Part shown: one piece after another, positions 35,579 to 44,308 of the stretch | How positions within the stretch are numbered: position 1 is the stretch's first letter | Layout of the letters: each line of letters begins with the position of its first letter | From: JABWAJ01 sp038323375 | Lineage (GTDB): Bacteria; Bacteroidota; Bacteroidia; Chitinophagales; Saprospiraceae | Reading direction: 5' to 3' | Length of the DNA: 64,000 nucleotides | Assembly: GCA_038323375.1 (NCBI GenBank) | Contig: JBBQGV010000020.1 | Coordinates: 1-64,000 of the forward strand | Position numbers and translations under genes: made by a program | Notes under the pieces: model-generated | Databases searched by the model: none | Told to the model about the DNA's origin: nothing | What the model saw: only the letters and a program-made list of their open reading frames with translations

Positions 35579-37519
35579 ATGCTAAGAAACCTGATTAAAA
35601 TTATTTTGTTGCTCTTCCTGACGCCCCTTTGCTTAACGGCACAGAAGGCTCCGCCCGTTGTCAAAAAAGAAAACAAACCGCCTTCCAAAATCACGGTACT
35701 CTGGTCGGATTTGCTGCAATTGCAACAAGCCAAAGGCCAGAATACCCAGCGGTTGATCGGCGATGTGCAACTGAAGCAGGACAGCGTTTTTATGTACTGC
35801 GATTCCGCGACAATCGAACAGGAAATCCGTGTTTTTGCAAAAGGCAATGTGATCATCCAGCAGAACGATACGGTCAGCGTTTTTGCCGATTCGGCTTATT
35901 ATGACGGGGCTTTGCGCGTCGCGGAGTTGTTTGGCGAAGTCATTCTGGTGAATGGCACTCAGAAGCTGTTCACCGATCGGCTGACCTATAATCTGGCAAC
36001 CAAAGTGGCGACCTACAACGCCGGGGCGGTGATGACCAACGGAAGCACCCAACTCACCAGTAAAGGCGGGTCTTATTTTACCCAAACAAAAGAAATCTAC
36101 TTCAGGGACAGCGTGACCGTTGTGGATCCCCGGTTCAGCCTGCGATCCGACACGTTGAAGTTCAATACAGAAACCAAAATGGTGGTTTTCCTCGGCCCCA
36201 CGCTCATCAGCAACGATAGCAGCCGCATCTATTGTGAAGCTGGTTTTTATGATACGGAAAAAAACGTTGCCGAATTCCGGGAGAATGCCCAATATCAGCG
36301 CAAAGACCAGAAAGCCAGCGCCAAGCGGATTCTTTATGACGGAAAAAAGAAGGAGTACGTGCTCGACGGCGAGGCATTGTTCGAAGACGACCGCCGGAAG
36401 GCTTCCGCCGATTTGATCCGCTACAATGAAGTGAGCGACCAAACCTTCCTGAAAGGCAAAGCGAACTATCAAGATTCTTTGCAAAACATCTCCTCGGAAG
36501 AAATCTTTTATGACGCCAGAAACAAGATATACCGCACCAAAGGACGATCCCGCATCAGCGATCCGCCCAGTATCCTCGAAGCCGACGATGTGAATTACAG
36601 CGACAAAGAAGGTTTCGGTACGGCTTCGGGCAATGTCGTCTGGCAGGATACTTCTGCCCAAACCACCATCGTTTGCGCCTTGGCCAATTACAATCGCGAA
36701 ACCGGTTACCTCAAGGCAAGCGGCGGCAAAGGCAACCGGGCACTGCTTATTTCCCGCATTGAAGACGATTCCATGTACATGTCTGCGGATACCCTGCTTT
36801 CGCTGCGTGCCGACAGTCTGAAAGCCGACAGTTCCCGGCTTCTGCTGGCTTACAAAGATGTGCGCATTTTCAAAAGCAACCTCCAGGCCATCTGCGATTC
36901 GTTGTCTTACAGCAGTGTGGATTCCATTTTTCGGTTGTTCCGCTCCCCAATCATTTGGTCGGATACGTCTCAGTTTGTGGCAGACACCATTCACATCCAG
37001 CTAAAGGACCAAAAACTCGACCGCATTTTCCTGCGCAACAACGCCTTCATCATCAACTCGCCCGACGAGCTGTTTTTTAACCAGATCAAAGGGCGCTTCG
37101 CCACTGCGACGTTCCGGGATGACGAACTGCGCCGCATGGATGTGCAGGGCAATGCCGAATCGGTGTATTATGCCCGCGACGAGGCTGGCGGCTATGTGGG
37201 TGTGAACAAAACGGTGTGCAGCGAAATGACCCTGTTGTTCGGAAACAACAAGGTAGATCAGATCAAGTTTTACGGCCAGCCCCAGGCTAAGGCCACACCG
37301 ATGAACCAGGCCAACCATGAGGAAATGAAAATACCGGGCTTCAGGTGGGAAAAAGAGCTGCGGATCAATAGCGTAGACGCGTTGTTTGAAGCGCGGGAGC
37401 CGAGGAAATTTATCGTCGTTCCTATTGCTCCGGCCGCATCTGTCCGGCCTGGAGCCAGTGGCGATTACCCTGCTTCGGAAACCCAGCCGAAACCACCGAA
37501 GCCGCGCAAGCGGGAGTAG
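35579..37519 (+). CDS. OstA/LptA-like exported protein
   Basis: A 646-residue protein with signal peptide MLRNLIKIILLLFLTPLCLTAQ. The body is a long series of beta-strand repeats of the OstA/LptA organic-solvent-tolerance fold (for example GDVQLKQDSVFMYCDSATI, VFAKGNVIIQQNDTVSVFADSAYYDG, GDVIL-type units). They recur every 40-60 residues to the end. LptA-like repeats form a jelly-roll bridge that carries lipopolysaccharide across the periplasm; large Bacteroidota members of this size are poorly studied. The C-terminus is Pro/Lys/Arg-rich (SETQPKPPKPRKRE). The ATG at 35579 gives the best signal peptide. It is flanked by composite palindromic repeats on both sides. Confidence 0.82.
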   Translation: MLRNLIKIILLLFLTPLCLTAQKAPPVVKKENKPPSKITVLWSDLLQLQQAKGQNTQRLIGDVQLKQDSVFMYCDSATIEQEIRVFAKGNVIIQQNDTVSVFADSAYYDGALRVAELFGEVILVNGTQKLFTDRLTYNLATKVATYNAGAVMTNGSTQLTSKGGSYFTQTKEIYFRDSVTVVDPRFSLRSDTLKFNTETKMVVFLGPTLISNDSSRIYCEAGFYDTEKNVAEFRENAQYQRKDQKASAKRILYDGKKKEYVLDGEALFEDDRRKASADLIRYNEVSDQTFLKGKANYQDSLQNISSEEIFYDARNKIYRTKGRSRISDPPSILEADDVNYSDKEGFGTASGNVVWQDTSAQTTIVCALANYNRETGYLKASGGKGNRALLISRIEDDSMYMSADTLLSLRADSLKADSSRLLLAYKDVRIFKSNLQAICDSLSYSSVDSIFRLFRSPIIWSDTSQFVADTIHIQLKDQKLDRIFLRNNAFIINSPDELFFNQIKGRFATATFRDDELRRMDVQGNAESVYYARDEAGGYVGVNKTVCSEMTLLFGNNKVDQIKFYGQPQAKATPMNQANHEEMKIPGFRWEKELRINSVDALFEAREPRKFIVVPIAPAASVRPGASGDYPASETQPKPPKPRKRE

Positions 37520-37550
37520 TCAATTTGAAAATGCGAGCGCCTTGTAAGGT

Positions 37551-37713
37551 CACGGAGTCTCGCGGAGTAAATGGAGTCTCACAGAGGGCTTGACTCCGCG
37601 AGACTCCATTTACTCCGTGCCACCTGCTCATGTGGGACAGCTTAGCCCCTTATTCGGGCGGAGTGTAACGCAGCTATCGAACTCTAAAGAACAGACACGG
37701 GACTCTATAGACA
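37551..37713. repeat. Composite repeat: CACGGAGT hairpin plus half P1 (copy 5)
   Basis: 37551-37619 is a self-complementary block (CACGGAGTCTCGCGGAGT ... ACTCCGCGAGACTCC...ACTCCGTG) like that inside copy 4. It is followed by the right part of P1 (GTAACGCAGCTATCGAACTCTAAAG...GACAGACAC). It fills the space between two convergent genes and ends 5 nt before the lipoprotein stop. Confidence 0.75.
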
Positions 37714-37717
37714 GACA

Positions 37718-38263
37718 CTAATTAATTTTCCGGCCGCCCGCAGTGCGGGACTCTACCGAAAGCTTATTAAATTTCTTCAAATCTACCATCAGGGTGGCAA
37801 AAGCATCGTCTGCATCCACATCAAATTTTCTGCCATCATAAGTAACGGTGCCGCCGCGTTTGCGCCATTCCGAAGCTAAAAGCACGTAGCGGTCAGAAGC
37901 TTTGGGGTTGGGGCCGAATACTAAGTAGCGTTCTTCCCCGCCATCTTCAAAGCTGACGGCAAAGCGATTTTCTTTGGGTTTGAACAATAGAATGCCCGGT
38001 GTGCCCCTGCGAATCACAATTTCTTCAACTTCGCGGCCATTGACCACCCGCACTTTGCCGGAGGTGATTTCAGTGGATCCATTGCCCAATTCGCGGTGCA
38101 TGACGATGTCGTCGGAAACGTAAAACTGGATGCGTTTCAAGTCGTCGTCGCTCCAGCGGTAGTTGTCGTACAGGCGCTGCGTGAACGGGCTGAGTGTAGG
38201 CGAACAGGACGTAAACAGGCTGCCCGATAACACCAGAAAAAAGAAGAAGCGGTAAACTTTCAT
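37718..38263 (-). CDS. Lipoprotein of unknown function
   Basis: A 181-residue protein with a lipoprotein signal (MKVYRFFFFLVLSGSLFTSC, Cys at residue 20). The mature part looks all-beta with conserved-looking segments YDNYRWSDDDLKRIQFYVS, IVIRRGTPGILLF and VTYDGRKFDVD. No catalytic motif is seen. Related proteins exist widely in Bacteroidota to my knowledge, without assigned function. It converges on the OstA-like gene. Confidence 0.75.
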   Translation of the reverse strand: MKVYRFFFFLVLSGSLFTSCSPTLSPFTQRLYDNYRWSDDDLKRIQFYVSDDIVMHRELGNGSTEITSGKVRVVNGREVEEIVIRRGTPGILLFKPKENRFAVSFEDGGEERYLVFGPNPKASDRYVLLASEWRKRGGTVTYDGRKFDVDADDAFATLMVDLKKFNKLSVESRTAGGRKIN

Positions 38264-38460
38264 GTTTGCTTGTTTTTGAAACCGAAATTAGCAGTTCCAT
38301 CCGTCAGATGATCCGATATTAAGAAAGTTTAACCCCATGTTTAACGGTTTTTAACGCGAACAGTTGAAAGCGGTGAAATAGTTGGCAGTTTTTCAGTTGG
38401 CAGTTTTGGGCCTACTCCTGATAAGGTTACATAAATAAAATCATAAGAATGGACACCCCT

Positions 38461-38490
38461 CAAATCCTCAAATCTTCAAATCCTCAAATT
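38461..38490 (-). repeat. GATTTGAG octamer repeats after ppk1
   Basis: Read on the minus strand, the ppk1 stop is followed by repeated GATTTGA(A/G) words (plus strand CAAATCCTCAAATCTTCAAATCC). Similar runs follow the stop codons of the genes ending at 40687 and 41800. Confidence 0.75.
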
Positions 38491-40598
38491 TCATCCGCCT
38501 TCCTTTTTAAATAATAATAGGTCTCCAACTGCGAGCGAATGGCTAAGTCGGAGTCGTCTTTGCGGTAAGCGTTCGATTGGTCGGCGTCAATTATCCTGGA
38601 CTTGACATTATCGTTCAACTGAATGGCAATCAGGTCTTTGAGTTGCTTGCGCAAACGCTCGTCGTAAACCGGGAAAGCCGTTTCCACCCGGTAGGTGAGG
38701 TTGCGCACCATCCAGTCTGCTGAAGAAAGGTAGATTTTTTCGGCACCGCCATGGTGAAAAATGAATACCCTGGCATGCTCTAAGTATCGGTCTACAATGC
38801 TGGTGGCTTCGATGTTTTCGCTCCAGCCTTTCAGTCCGGGAACCAGACAACAGATGCCCCTGATGATGAGTTTGATAGATACGCCCGCCTCATTGGCTTT
38901 GTAGAGCCGTTCCATCATCGGGACATCCTCAATGCTATTCATTTTCAGGATGATTTCCGCTTTTTTTCCTGCCGTCGCTGCTGCGATTTCAAAATCAATC
39001 AGGGCTTCCAGTGCAGGACGCAGGTTGAATTGCCCTACGAGCAGGTGTTCAAAAGCGTGTGCGGGCGGTTTTACGGTTTCCAAATAGGAAAAAATCCGGG
39101 TCACTTCGCCAACAATACGCTCATCAGCGGTGAACAACCCAAAGTCGCTGTAAACCTTGGCGGTATCTTCGTGGAAATTGCCGGTGGAAAGATAGGAATA
39201 GAGCTTGGGCGCACCGCCTTCAAGGCGCCGCACCAGGGCAATTTTAGCGTGTACTTTCACGCCCGGAAAACTGTAATGTACCGAAACGCCGGCTTTTTCC
39301 AATTGTTCGCCCCATTCTAAGTTGGCTTCTTCATCAAAACGTGCTTTCACTTCAATGAAAACCGATACCTGTTTCCCCGATTTGGCGGCATCCATCAGCG
39401 CCTGCATGATGCGCGATTTTCGGGCAACGCGGTACTGGATGATTTTGACATGCGTCACCATCGGGTCGCGAGCCGCCTGCTCAAAAAAGCGCACGACCGA
39501 CTCGTAGGATTGATAGGGCACGTGTAGCAGGTGATCCCGCCCGGCAATTTCACCAAAAAAATCAGCCGCCCGCTCCAATGGGGTATAGGACAACGCGGGC
39601 ATCGGCGGGTTTTTTAGGTGTGTCAACCCAAAATCCGGGAAACGGAAAAAATCGAAATTGTTGTGATAGCGCCCTTCGCGCAGGGTATCGTGTTTTTCAA
39701 GATAAAAAACCTCCTTGAGCAAAGCAAGCAGACTCGGAGGCATTTCGCGGTCATAAACAAAGCGCGAAGCCGGGCCTACCTGGCGTTTGACCAAGCTTGT
39801 TTTTATTTTTTGAATCAAATCCCCGGAATACTCGTCGTCTATGTACAACGCAGCGTCGCGGCTGAGTTTGATGGAAAAGGTGTCGAGGATTTCGTACCCC
39901 GGGAACATCCAGGAAACGCTGTGGCGGACGATGTCGTCCAAAATGATCAAATCCCGGCGGCCTGGCGGCGAAGGCAATTCGATGAACCGCGGCAGGTGGT
40001 CGGACGGAATTTTAACGATCGCGTACTCGTGTGGTGCCAAAGGGGCTTCTTTGGGTTGCAGCAGTACGGTCAGGTAAAGGGATGCGTTGTTGAGGAAAGG
40101 GCGGATTTTATTTTTTACCAACAACACAGGTTGCACGTAAGGCAACATGTGGTCTTTGAAGTAGTTTTCGACAAAATCCCGCTGCTCCGCATTCAGGTCT
40201 AAGCGCCGGACGAGATAAATGCCGTTTTTGCGCAACCCAGGAATGATCTGCTTTTCAAAAATCTGGCTAAACTCTTCCTGCTGGTGGTTTACAATGTTTT
40301 GAATGGCTTGCACCGTTTGTTTGGGGGAAATGTGCAATTCCTTTTTGGTCTTTTTCCCTACGCGCAGGAGGTTGCGGTGGTTCGACATGCGCACCCGGAA
40401 AAATTCGTCCAGATTGGAGGAATAGATCGCCAAAAACTTGATGCGCTCGAACAAAGGCACGCTGGGGTCTTTGGCTTCCTGCAGCACCCGATAGTTGAAT
40501 GCCAGCCAACTGATGTCGCGCTGAAACATAGGGATCAACGCAGTCGTTAAAACTTTTTTAGGCGGTGTTGGTACTCGTGTGCGTATTGGTGTTGCCAT
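38484..40598 (-). CDS. ppk1: Polyphosphate kinase 1
   Basis: A 704-residue enzyme that makes inorganic polyphosphate from ATP. Signatures in order: N-terminal RDISWLAFNYRVLQEA and SSNLDEFFRVRM, the middle HVPYQSYESVVRFFEQAA and IKIIQYR-type core, and the autophosphorylated His in GVKVHAKIALVRR. Then come YLSTGNFHEDTAKVYSDFGLF, the second active His in RVFIFHHGG, and YLSSADWMVRNL. Length is standard for the family. It is cytoplasmic and membrane-associated in other bacteria. No exopolyphosphatase gene is adjacent. The 5' end lies 80 nt from repeats linked with the next gene upstream. Confidence 0.95.
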   Translation of the reverse strand: MATPIRTRVPTPPKKVLTTALIPMFQRDISWLAFNYRVLQEAKDPSVPLFERIKFLAIYSSNLDEFFRVRMSNHRNLLRVGKKTKKELHISPKQTVQAIQNIVNHQQEEFSQIFEKQIIPGLRKNGIYLVRRLDLNAEQRDFVENYFKDHMLPYVQPVLLVKNKIRPFLNNASLYLTVLLQPKEAPLAPHEYAIVKIPSDHLPRFIELPSPPGRRDLIILDDIVRHSVSWMFPGYEILDTFSIKLSRDAALYIDDEYSGDLIQKIKTSLVKRQVGPASRFVYDREMPPSLLALLKEVFYLEKHDTLREGRYHNNFDFFRFPDFGLTHLKNPPMPALSYTPLERAADFFGEIAGRDHLLHVPYQSYESVVRFFEQAARDPMVTHVKIIQYRVARKSRIMQALMDAAKSGKQVSVFIEVKARFDEEANLEWGEQLEKAGVSVHYSFPGVKVHAKIALVRRLEGGAPKLYSYLSTGNFHEDTAKVYSDFGLFTADERIVGEVTRIFSYLETVKPPAHAFEHLLVGQFNLRPALEALIDFEIAAATAGKKAEIILKMNSIEDVPMMERLYKANEAGVSIKLIIRGICCLVPGLKGWSENIEATSIVDRYLEHARVFIFHHGGAEKIYLSSADWMVRNLTYRVETAFPVYDERLRKQLKDLIAIQLNDNVKSRIIDADQSNAYRKDDSDLAIRSQLETYYYLKRKADEI

Positions 40599-40653
40599 GT
40601 TCCGGGTATCGGTTATTTGTTACTGGTGTACTGGTTACTGGGTATGTTTCCGG

Positions 40654-40688
40654 ATCCTCAAATCCTCAAATCCTCAAATCCTCAAATC
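40654..40688 (-). repeat. GATTTGAG octamer repeats after the DUF72 gene
   Basis: Four near-perfect copies of GATTTGAG (plus strand CCTCAAATCCTCAAATCC...) overlap and follow the DUF72 stop codon on the minus strand. The stop TGA itself is part of the repeat. Confidence 0.85.
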
Positions 40689-41607
40689 AAAACAAACTCA
40701 TCTGCCCCTTTTCCGGTTCATTCCCCGCCAATTTTGGTCCTCGCGTTTGAACGCCATCAATTCGGCTGGCCTGTTCAAAAACATAGAAGGCCAATTCCGG
40801 TGCCATCAGGTTGTCGGGTTCGTGGGTGAAAAAAAACACCTCCTGCAACCCCTGCTCAAACCAGTGGCCGATGCGGCTCACCCAGTCATCCACCCGTCGG
40901 TAATCGGTAGGGTGGAGGTTGTTGCCCACAAAGCGAACCATGGCGGTGCCGGTTGTCAGGCGCATGTGCAGCACATCCCGCCTGCCGGCCACATCAGTGA
41001 TGACCGTAGATATCCTGTGTTCCTGCATTAGGCTGAAAAGAGCCTCGGAGGCCGGGCTTTCGCCAAACCAGCTTTCGTGCCGCAGTTCTAATGCCAGCGG
41101 AATATGCTTTGGGAACCGCTCGATGAATCGTTCGATCACCGGTATACGGTCAACGCCAAAATAGGGCGGCAATTGCATAAAACAGCAGCCTAATTTTTCT
41201 TCCAACTGCTGAATGGATTCGCAAAACGCAGGCAATTCCCCGCCGCTGATGCCGAGGGTGTTGCTGTGGCTGATGGTTTGCGGCAACTTGGGGCAAAACC
41301 GAAAATCATCCGCCGCTTCTGTTTTCCACTTTTGGATGGTGACCCAGTCCGGAATGCGGTAATGCGTGGTATTGAGCTCAATGGTATTGAATTGCCGGCT
41401 GTAATGGCGCAGAAAATCGCTGGTTTTGGTTTTTTCAGGATACACTTTTCCAACCCATTCCTTCATGCTCCACCCCGTACAGCCAGTGTAAAAGGTAGGC
41501 GAGCCCCCCGCTGCCGGGCTGCCGGCAAGCGCCCGCGCCGTCCCTGCCCCATCGCCGGGCAGGCTGAAATCTACAGATTCGATATTGCTTAGTTTGCCGA
41601 ATTCCAT
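40687..41607 (-). CDS. DUF72 family protein (YecE-like)
   Basis: A 306-residue TIM-barrel-like protein. The opening FYTGCTGWSMKEWVGKVYP and the line TIELNTTHYRIPDWVTIQKW are the DUF72 hallmarks. DDFRFCPKLPQTISH, LELRHESWF and VFFFTHEPDNLMAPELA follow in the usual order. The function of the family is unknown; it may bind a sugar or nucleotide. A 40-residue insertion/extension precedes the core (MEFGKLSNIESVDFSLPG..). The ATG at 41607 is preferred to frames opening further upstream. No functional link to ppk1 or the thioesterase next door is apparent. Confidence 0.88.
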   Translation of the reverse strand: MEFGKLSNIESVDFSLPGDGAGTARALAGSPAAGGSPTFYTGCTGWSMKEWVGKVYPEKTKTSDFLRHYSRQFNTIELNTTHYRIPDWVTIQKWKTEAADDFRFCPKLPQTISHSNTLGISGGELPAFCESIQQLEEKLGCCFMQLPPYFGVDRIPVIERFIERFPKHIPLALELRHESWFGESPASEALFSLMQEHRISTVITDVAGRRDVLHMRLTTGTAMVRFVGNNLHPTDYRRVDDWVSRIGHWFEQGLQEVFFFTHEPDNLMAPELAFYVFEQASRIDGVQTRGPKLAGNEPEKGQMSLF

Positions 41608-41777
41608 TTTTTTATGGTTAAGCAGTTTTTTAGTCTTGCAGATGATCTTCATCCAAAACGAAATCACTCCTGCCAACTGCACTCCTGCCCACTTTGTTTT
41701 TTCCCGCGCTCAAATCATCAAATCATTTTGAGTGTTTGGGCTACCGCGAGGGTCGCACCCTACCGGCTCTGCCCGCG

Positions 41778-41803
41778 CTCAAATTTTCAAATTTTCAAAT
41801 CAA
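41778..41803 (-). repeat. TTTGAAAA repeats after the thioesterase gene
   Basis: On the minus strand the stop codon is followed by TTTGATTTGAAAATTTGAAAATTTGAG, a variant of the octamer runs seen after the neighbouring genes. A short CAAATCATCAAATC run also occurs at 41709-41724. Confidence 0.6.
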
Positions 41804-42567
41804 ACCCACCGACTCAACGCCATGGCCAACTCCTTCTGTTCTCCTTTTTTCATCAACCGATGCAGGAAGGTGTGGTCGTCCAGCACTTGGGTCTCTGCGT
41901 ACAATACGTCGTCCCAGCGGCTTTCGGCGCGGTAGAGCACTTCCATGCTGGCCATCCGTTTGTGCTGGAGCATTCCGTGGGGCATGGCTTCCAGCATCCA
42001 TTGGATGTATAAGGTATTGTTCAGGTGCAGGTTAAAATCGAGGTCGTGAAAATTGACCTCAAATATTTTGGTAAAATGCACCTGCTCAAATTTGGGAAAC
42101 CGGAAATCGGGTCTGGGCAGACAGTCTTCCGGCGCAGGCATTTTGGATTCAAATTCCAGAATAAATGGAGGAATCGGAGCCATGCGCCGACTGACCATGT
42201 CCATCAGCAACCAGGCGGAAGACGACTGGAGCAACAACTCTTCATCGGCGCCGAAAATTTTGTAATCGCGGTAGGTGAACCGCCGGTCAAAGCCAGTTGG
42301 GCAGGTGAGTACCCGAATCTGTTCGCCAAGTCCGGGCAGTCGAAACACCTGCATGGATTTGCGCAGCAGTACCCACGAAATATTCTGAGCTTCCAAATCC
42401 CAAACCGACACGTTTAACTGGATGACGTTTTGCATGGCCGCTTCCTGCATCAGCCGGATCAGCGCCGGAATAGTCGCCCGCTTGCAGTGGTCAATTTCGT
42501 ACGTGCGCACCACAAATGTTTCACTGTAAGCTAAAGGAGAAATGGGCTGATGAGGGATGTGCTGCAT
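41800..42567 (-). CDS. Acyl-ACP thioesterase (FatA-like)
   Basis: A 255-residue protein with two hotdog domains of the acyl-ACP thioesterase family. ETFVVRTYEIDHCKRATIPA begins the first, and the second carries VNFHDLDFNLHLNNTLYIQWMLEAMP (in part), the conserved VxxxDxDxNxHxNN motif with its Asn and His. It releases free fatty acids from acyl carrier protein in the cytoplasm. The ATG at 42567 (MQHIPHQPISP) begins the conserved region; a 5' extension to 42621 is unlikely. No other lipid gene is nearby. Confidence 0.88.
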   Translation of the reverse strand: MQHIPHQPISPLAYSETFVVRTYEIDHCKRATIPALIRLMQEAAMQNVIQLNVSVWDLEAQNISWVLLRKSMQVFRLPGLGEQIRVLTCPTGFDRRFTYRDYKIFGADEELLLQSSSAWLLMDMVSRRMAPIPPFILEFESKMPAPEDCLPRPDFRFPKFEQVHFTKIFEVNFHDLDFNLHLNNTLYIQWMLEAMPHGMLQHKRMASMEVLYRAESRWDDVLYAETQVLDDHTFLHRLMKKGEQKELAMALSRWV

Positions 42568-42714
42568 GACTTTTGTTTTTCGTGTGGCCGTCCGCTTTAG
42601 CTGGAAGCCCCCTGGCATCAAAGCGGGGAAAGAAAATTTTTGGTTGCATAACCGGAGGCCAAGTTAGGTTGAATTGCGAAATAGTTACCTTTCTTTGTCC
42701 AGAAAGCGCCCAAG

Positions 42715-43785
42715 TTATCCACCCGCATCCACCGGCATCACCCAACCCCGTGTATCCGGAATCCTCCCGGAGCGCAGGCCATTGATTTCAGATTTGATGA
42801 GTTCGCCAACCGGGCGTTGGTCAATGGGCGGGAGCTGCATGAGCAGTTCGTCGCTTCCGATTTCGGCAATATGGGAAACGATGGCTGCCGTGCCGGTTCC
42901 AAAAGCTTCCTGGAGTGTACCGGCCTGGTAAGCGGCAATAATTTCGTCAATGGAAACAAGGCGTTCCTCTACGGCATAACCTTTGTCTTTCAGGATATGC
43001 AAAATGCTGTCGCGGGTAATGCCTTTCAGAATGGTGCCGTCCGTCGCCGGCGTGACCACTTTACCGTCAATTACAAAGAAGATATTCATCGTGCCCGCTT
43101 CCTGGATGTATTTGAATTCGTAGGGATCCATCCACATGATCTGGTCAAAACCTTTTTGAGCAGCCAATTTTGCAGGAAGCAAAGAACCAGCATAATTACC
43201 TGCGGCTTTGGCTTCTCCCGTACCGCCTTTTACAGCGCGCACGTATTGGCGTTCGGCCCATAGCCGGATCGGCTTCGGGTAATAAGGGCCGACCGGGCCG
43301 GTCATGATGAAGAACCGGTAATTTTCCGAGCTGTGTACGCCAATGAATTCGTCGGTGGCAAACATCAGTGGACGGAGGTATAGCGCACTGCCTTCCTGAG
43401 GGGGAATCCAGTCGCTGTCTACGCTGACAATGGCATGCAGGGCTTGCAGGAACAGCGCCTCCGGAACATCCGGCATGCTCATCCGGGCTGCCGAAAGGTT
43501 GAAACGGCGCGCGTGCATTTCGGGGCGCAACAGCATCGCTTGTCCATCCTGGTTTTTGGAAGCTTTCATGCCTTCAAAAATAGATTGTCCGTAGTGCAGC
43601 ACCATCGAACCCGGATGGATGAGGAAAGGCTCGAAAGGCAGGATACGCAAATCCGTCCATTCGCCGTTTTTATAATCAGCTGCAAATAGGTGATCGGAAA
43701 AATTCCTTCCAAAAGGGATGTTGTTGAAATCAATTTGCGATAAGCGAGAGGAAGTGGATTTTTCAATCCGGATGCTATACTTCAT
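42715..43785 (-). CDS. ilvE: Branched-chain amino acid aminotransferase
   Basis: A 356-residue PLP enzyme of fold type IV. HYGQSIFEGMKA is the N-terminal hallmark, and VKGGTGEAKAAGNYAGSLL contains the region of the pyridoxal-binding Lys (AKAAGNYA). IQEAGTMNIFFVIDGKVVTP and FGTGTAAIVSHI complete the family pattern. It interconverts Val, Leu and Ile with their keto acids in the cytoplasm. A TAATTTTG box on the minus strand (43801-43808) lies a few bases upstream and may be its -7. The ATG at 43785 is preferred over one 18 nt upstream. Confidence 0.93.
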   Translation of the reverse strand: MKYSIRIEKSTSSRLSQIDFNNIPFGRNFSDHLFAADYKNGEWTDLRILPFEPFLIHPGSMVLHYGQSIFEGMKASKNQDGQAMLLRPEMHARRFNLSAARMSMPDVPEALFLQALHAIVSVDSDWIPPQEGSALYLRPLMFATDEFIGVHSSENYRFFIMTGPVGPYYPKPIRLWAERQYVRAVKGGTGEAKAAGNYAGSLLPAKLAAQKGFDQIMWMDPYEFKYIQEAGTMNIFFVIDGKVVTPATDGTILKGITRDSILHILKDKGYAVEERLVSIDEIIAAYQAGTLQEAFGTGTAAIVSHIAEIGSDELLMQLPPIDQRPVGELIKSEINGLRSGRIPDTRGWVMPVDAGG

Positions 43786-43851
43786 TATGGAAATTTTTTG
43801 CAAAATTACCGGAAGTTTTTAGATTAACATGCTGGTTAAAAATTATTGAAC

Positions 43852-44304
43852 GTGAGTTTTCTTGATTTCGATCTTTTCATGGTTGCAGACTCCGGTGCCA
43901 TCAGCGAACGGTGTTTTGGCGGTGGCGCCAAAGGCGTGCTGATCGTTTTGATTTCCCCCCCGGAACTCCGCGAAGAAATGGAGGCGTTTGCCGCAAAGGT
44001 TTTTGCAGCTGCGCAGATAGACCTCCACAAAGATGCAACTTTACTCTACCTGAAACCCGGCGAGCAGTTCAGCTTAGCGCAACTCTCCCGACAAAAACCA
44101 GTGCGCTACGTGCTTGCGTTCGGTGTTCCTGCGGCAGATATGGGCATTCAGGCGCTGGCACAAGCCTATCAGCCAGCCGAAGTAGAAGGACTGACCCTGT
44201 TGCTGGCGCACGATATTGCCGCCATTGCGGAAGAGCGCAAGCAAGGTGGAAAGCAACTGTCAGGCGCGCTTTGGAATGCGCTTAAAGCCATGTTTAAACT
44301 TTAG
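43852..44304 (+). CDS. Unknown protein paired with DUF5691 gene
   Basis: A 150-residue acidic protein starting at GTG 43852 (MSFLDFDLFMVADSG; a TTG at 43846 is the alternative). Segments GGGAKGVLIVLI and PVRYVLAFGVPAADMG suggest a small alpha/beta domain. No family is recognised. Its stop is 4 nt before the GTG of the DUF5691 gene, so the two are almost surely translated together and may work together. Confidence 0.65.
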   Translation: MSFLDFDLFMVADSGAISERCFGGGAKGVLIVLISPPELREEMEAFAAKVFAAAQIDLHKDATLLYLKPGEQFSLAQLSRQKPVRYVLAFGVPAADMGIQALAQAYQPAEVEGLTLLLAHDIAAIAEERKQGGKQLSGALWNALKAMFKL

Positions 44305-44308
44305 CCTC

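Noticed and set aside
35633..36994. 453-codon minus-strand frame inside the OstA-like gene
   Set aside because: Shadow of a repetitive beta-strand protein; no recognisable motif on the minus strand.
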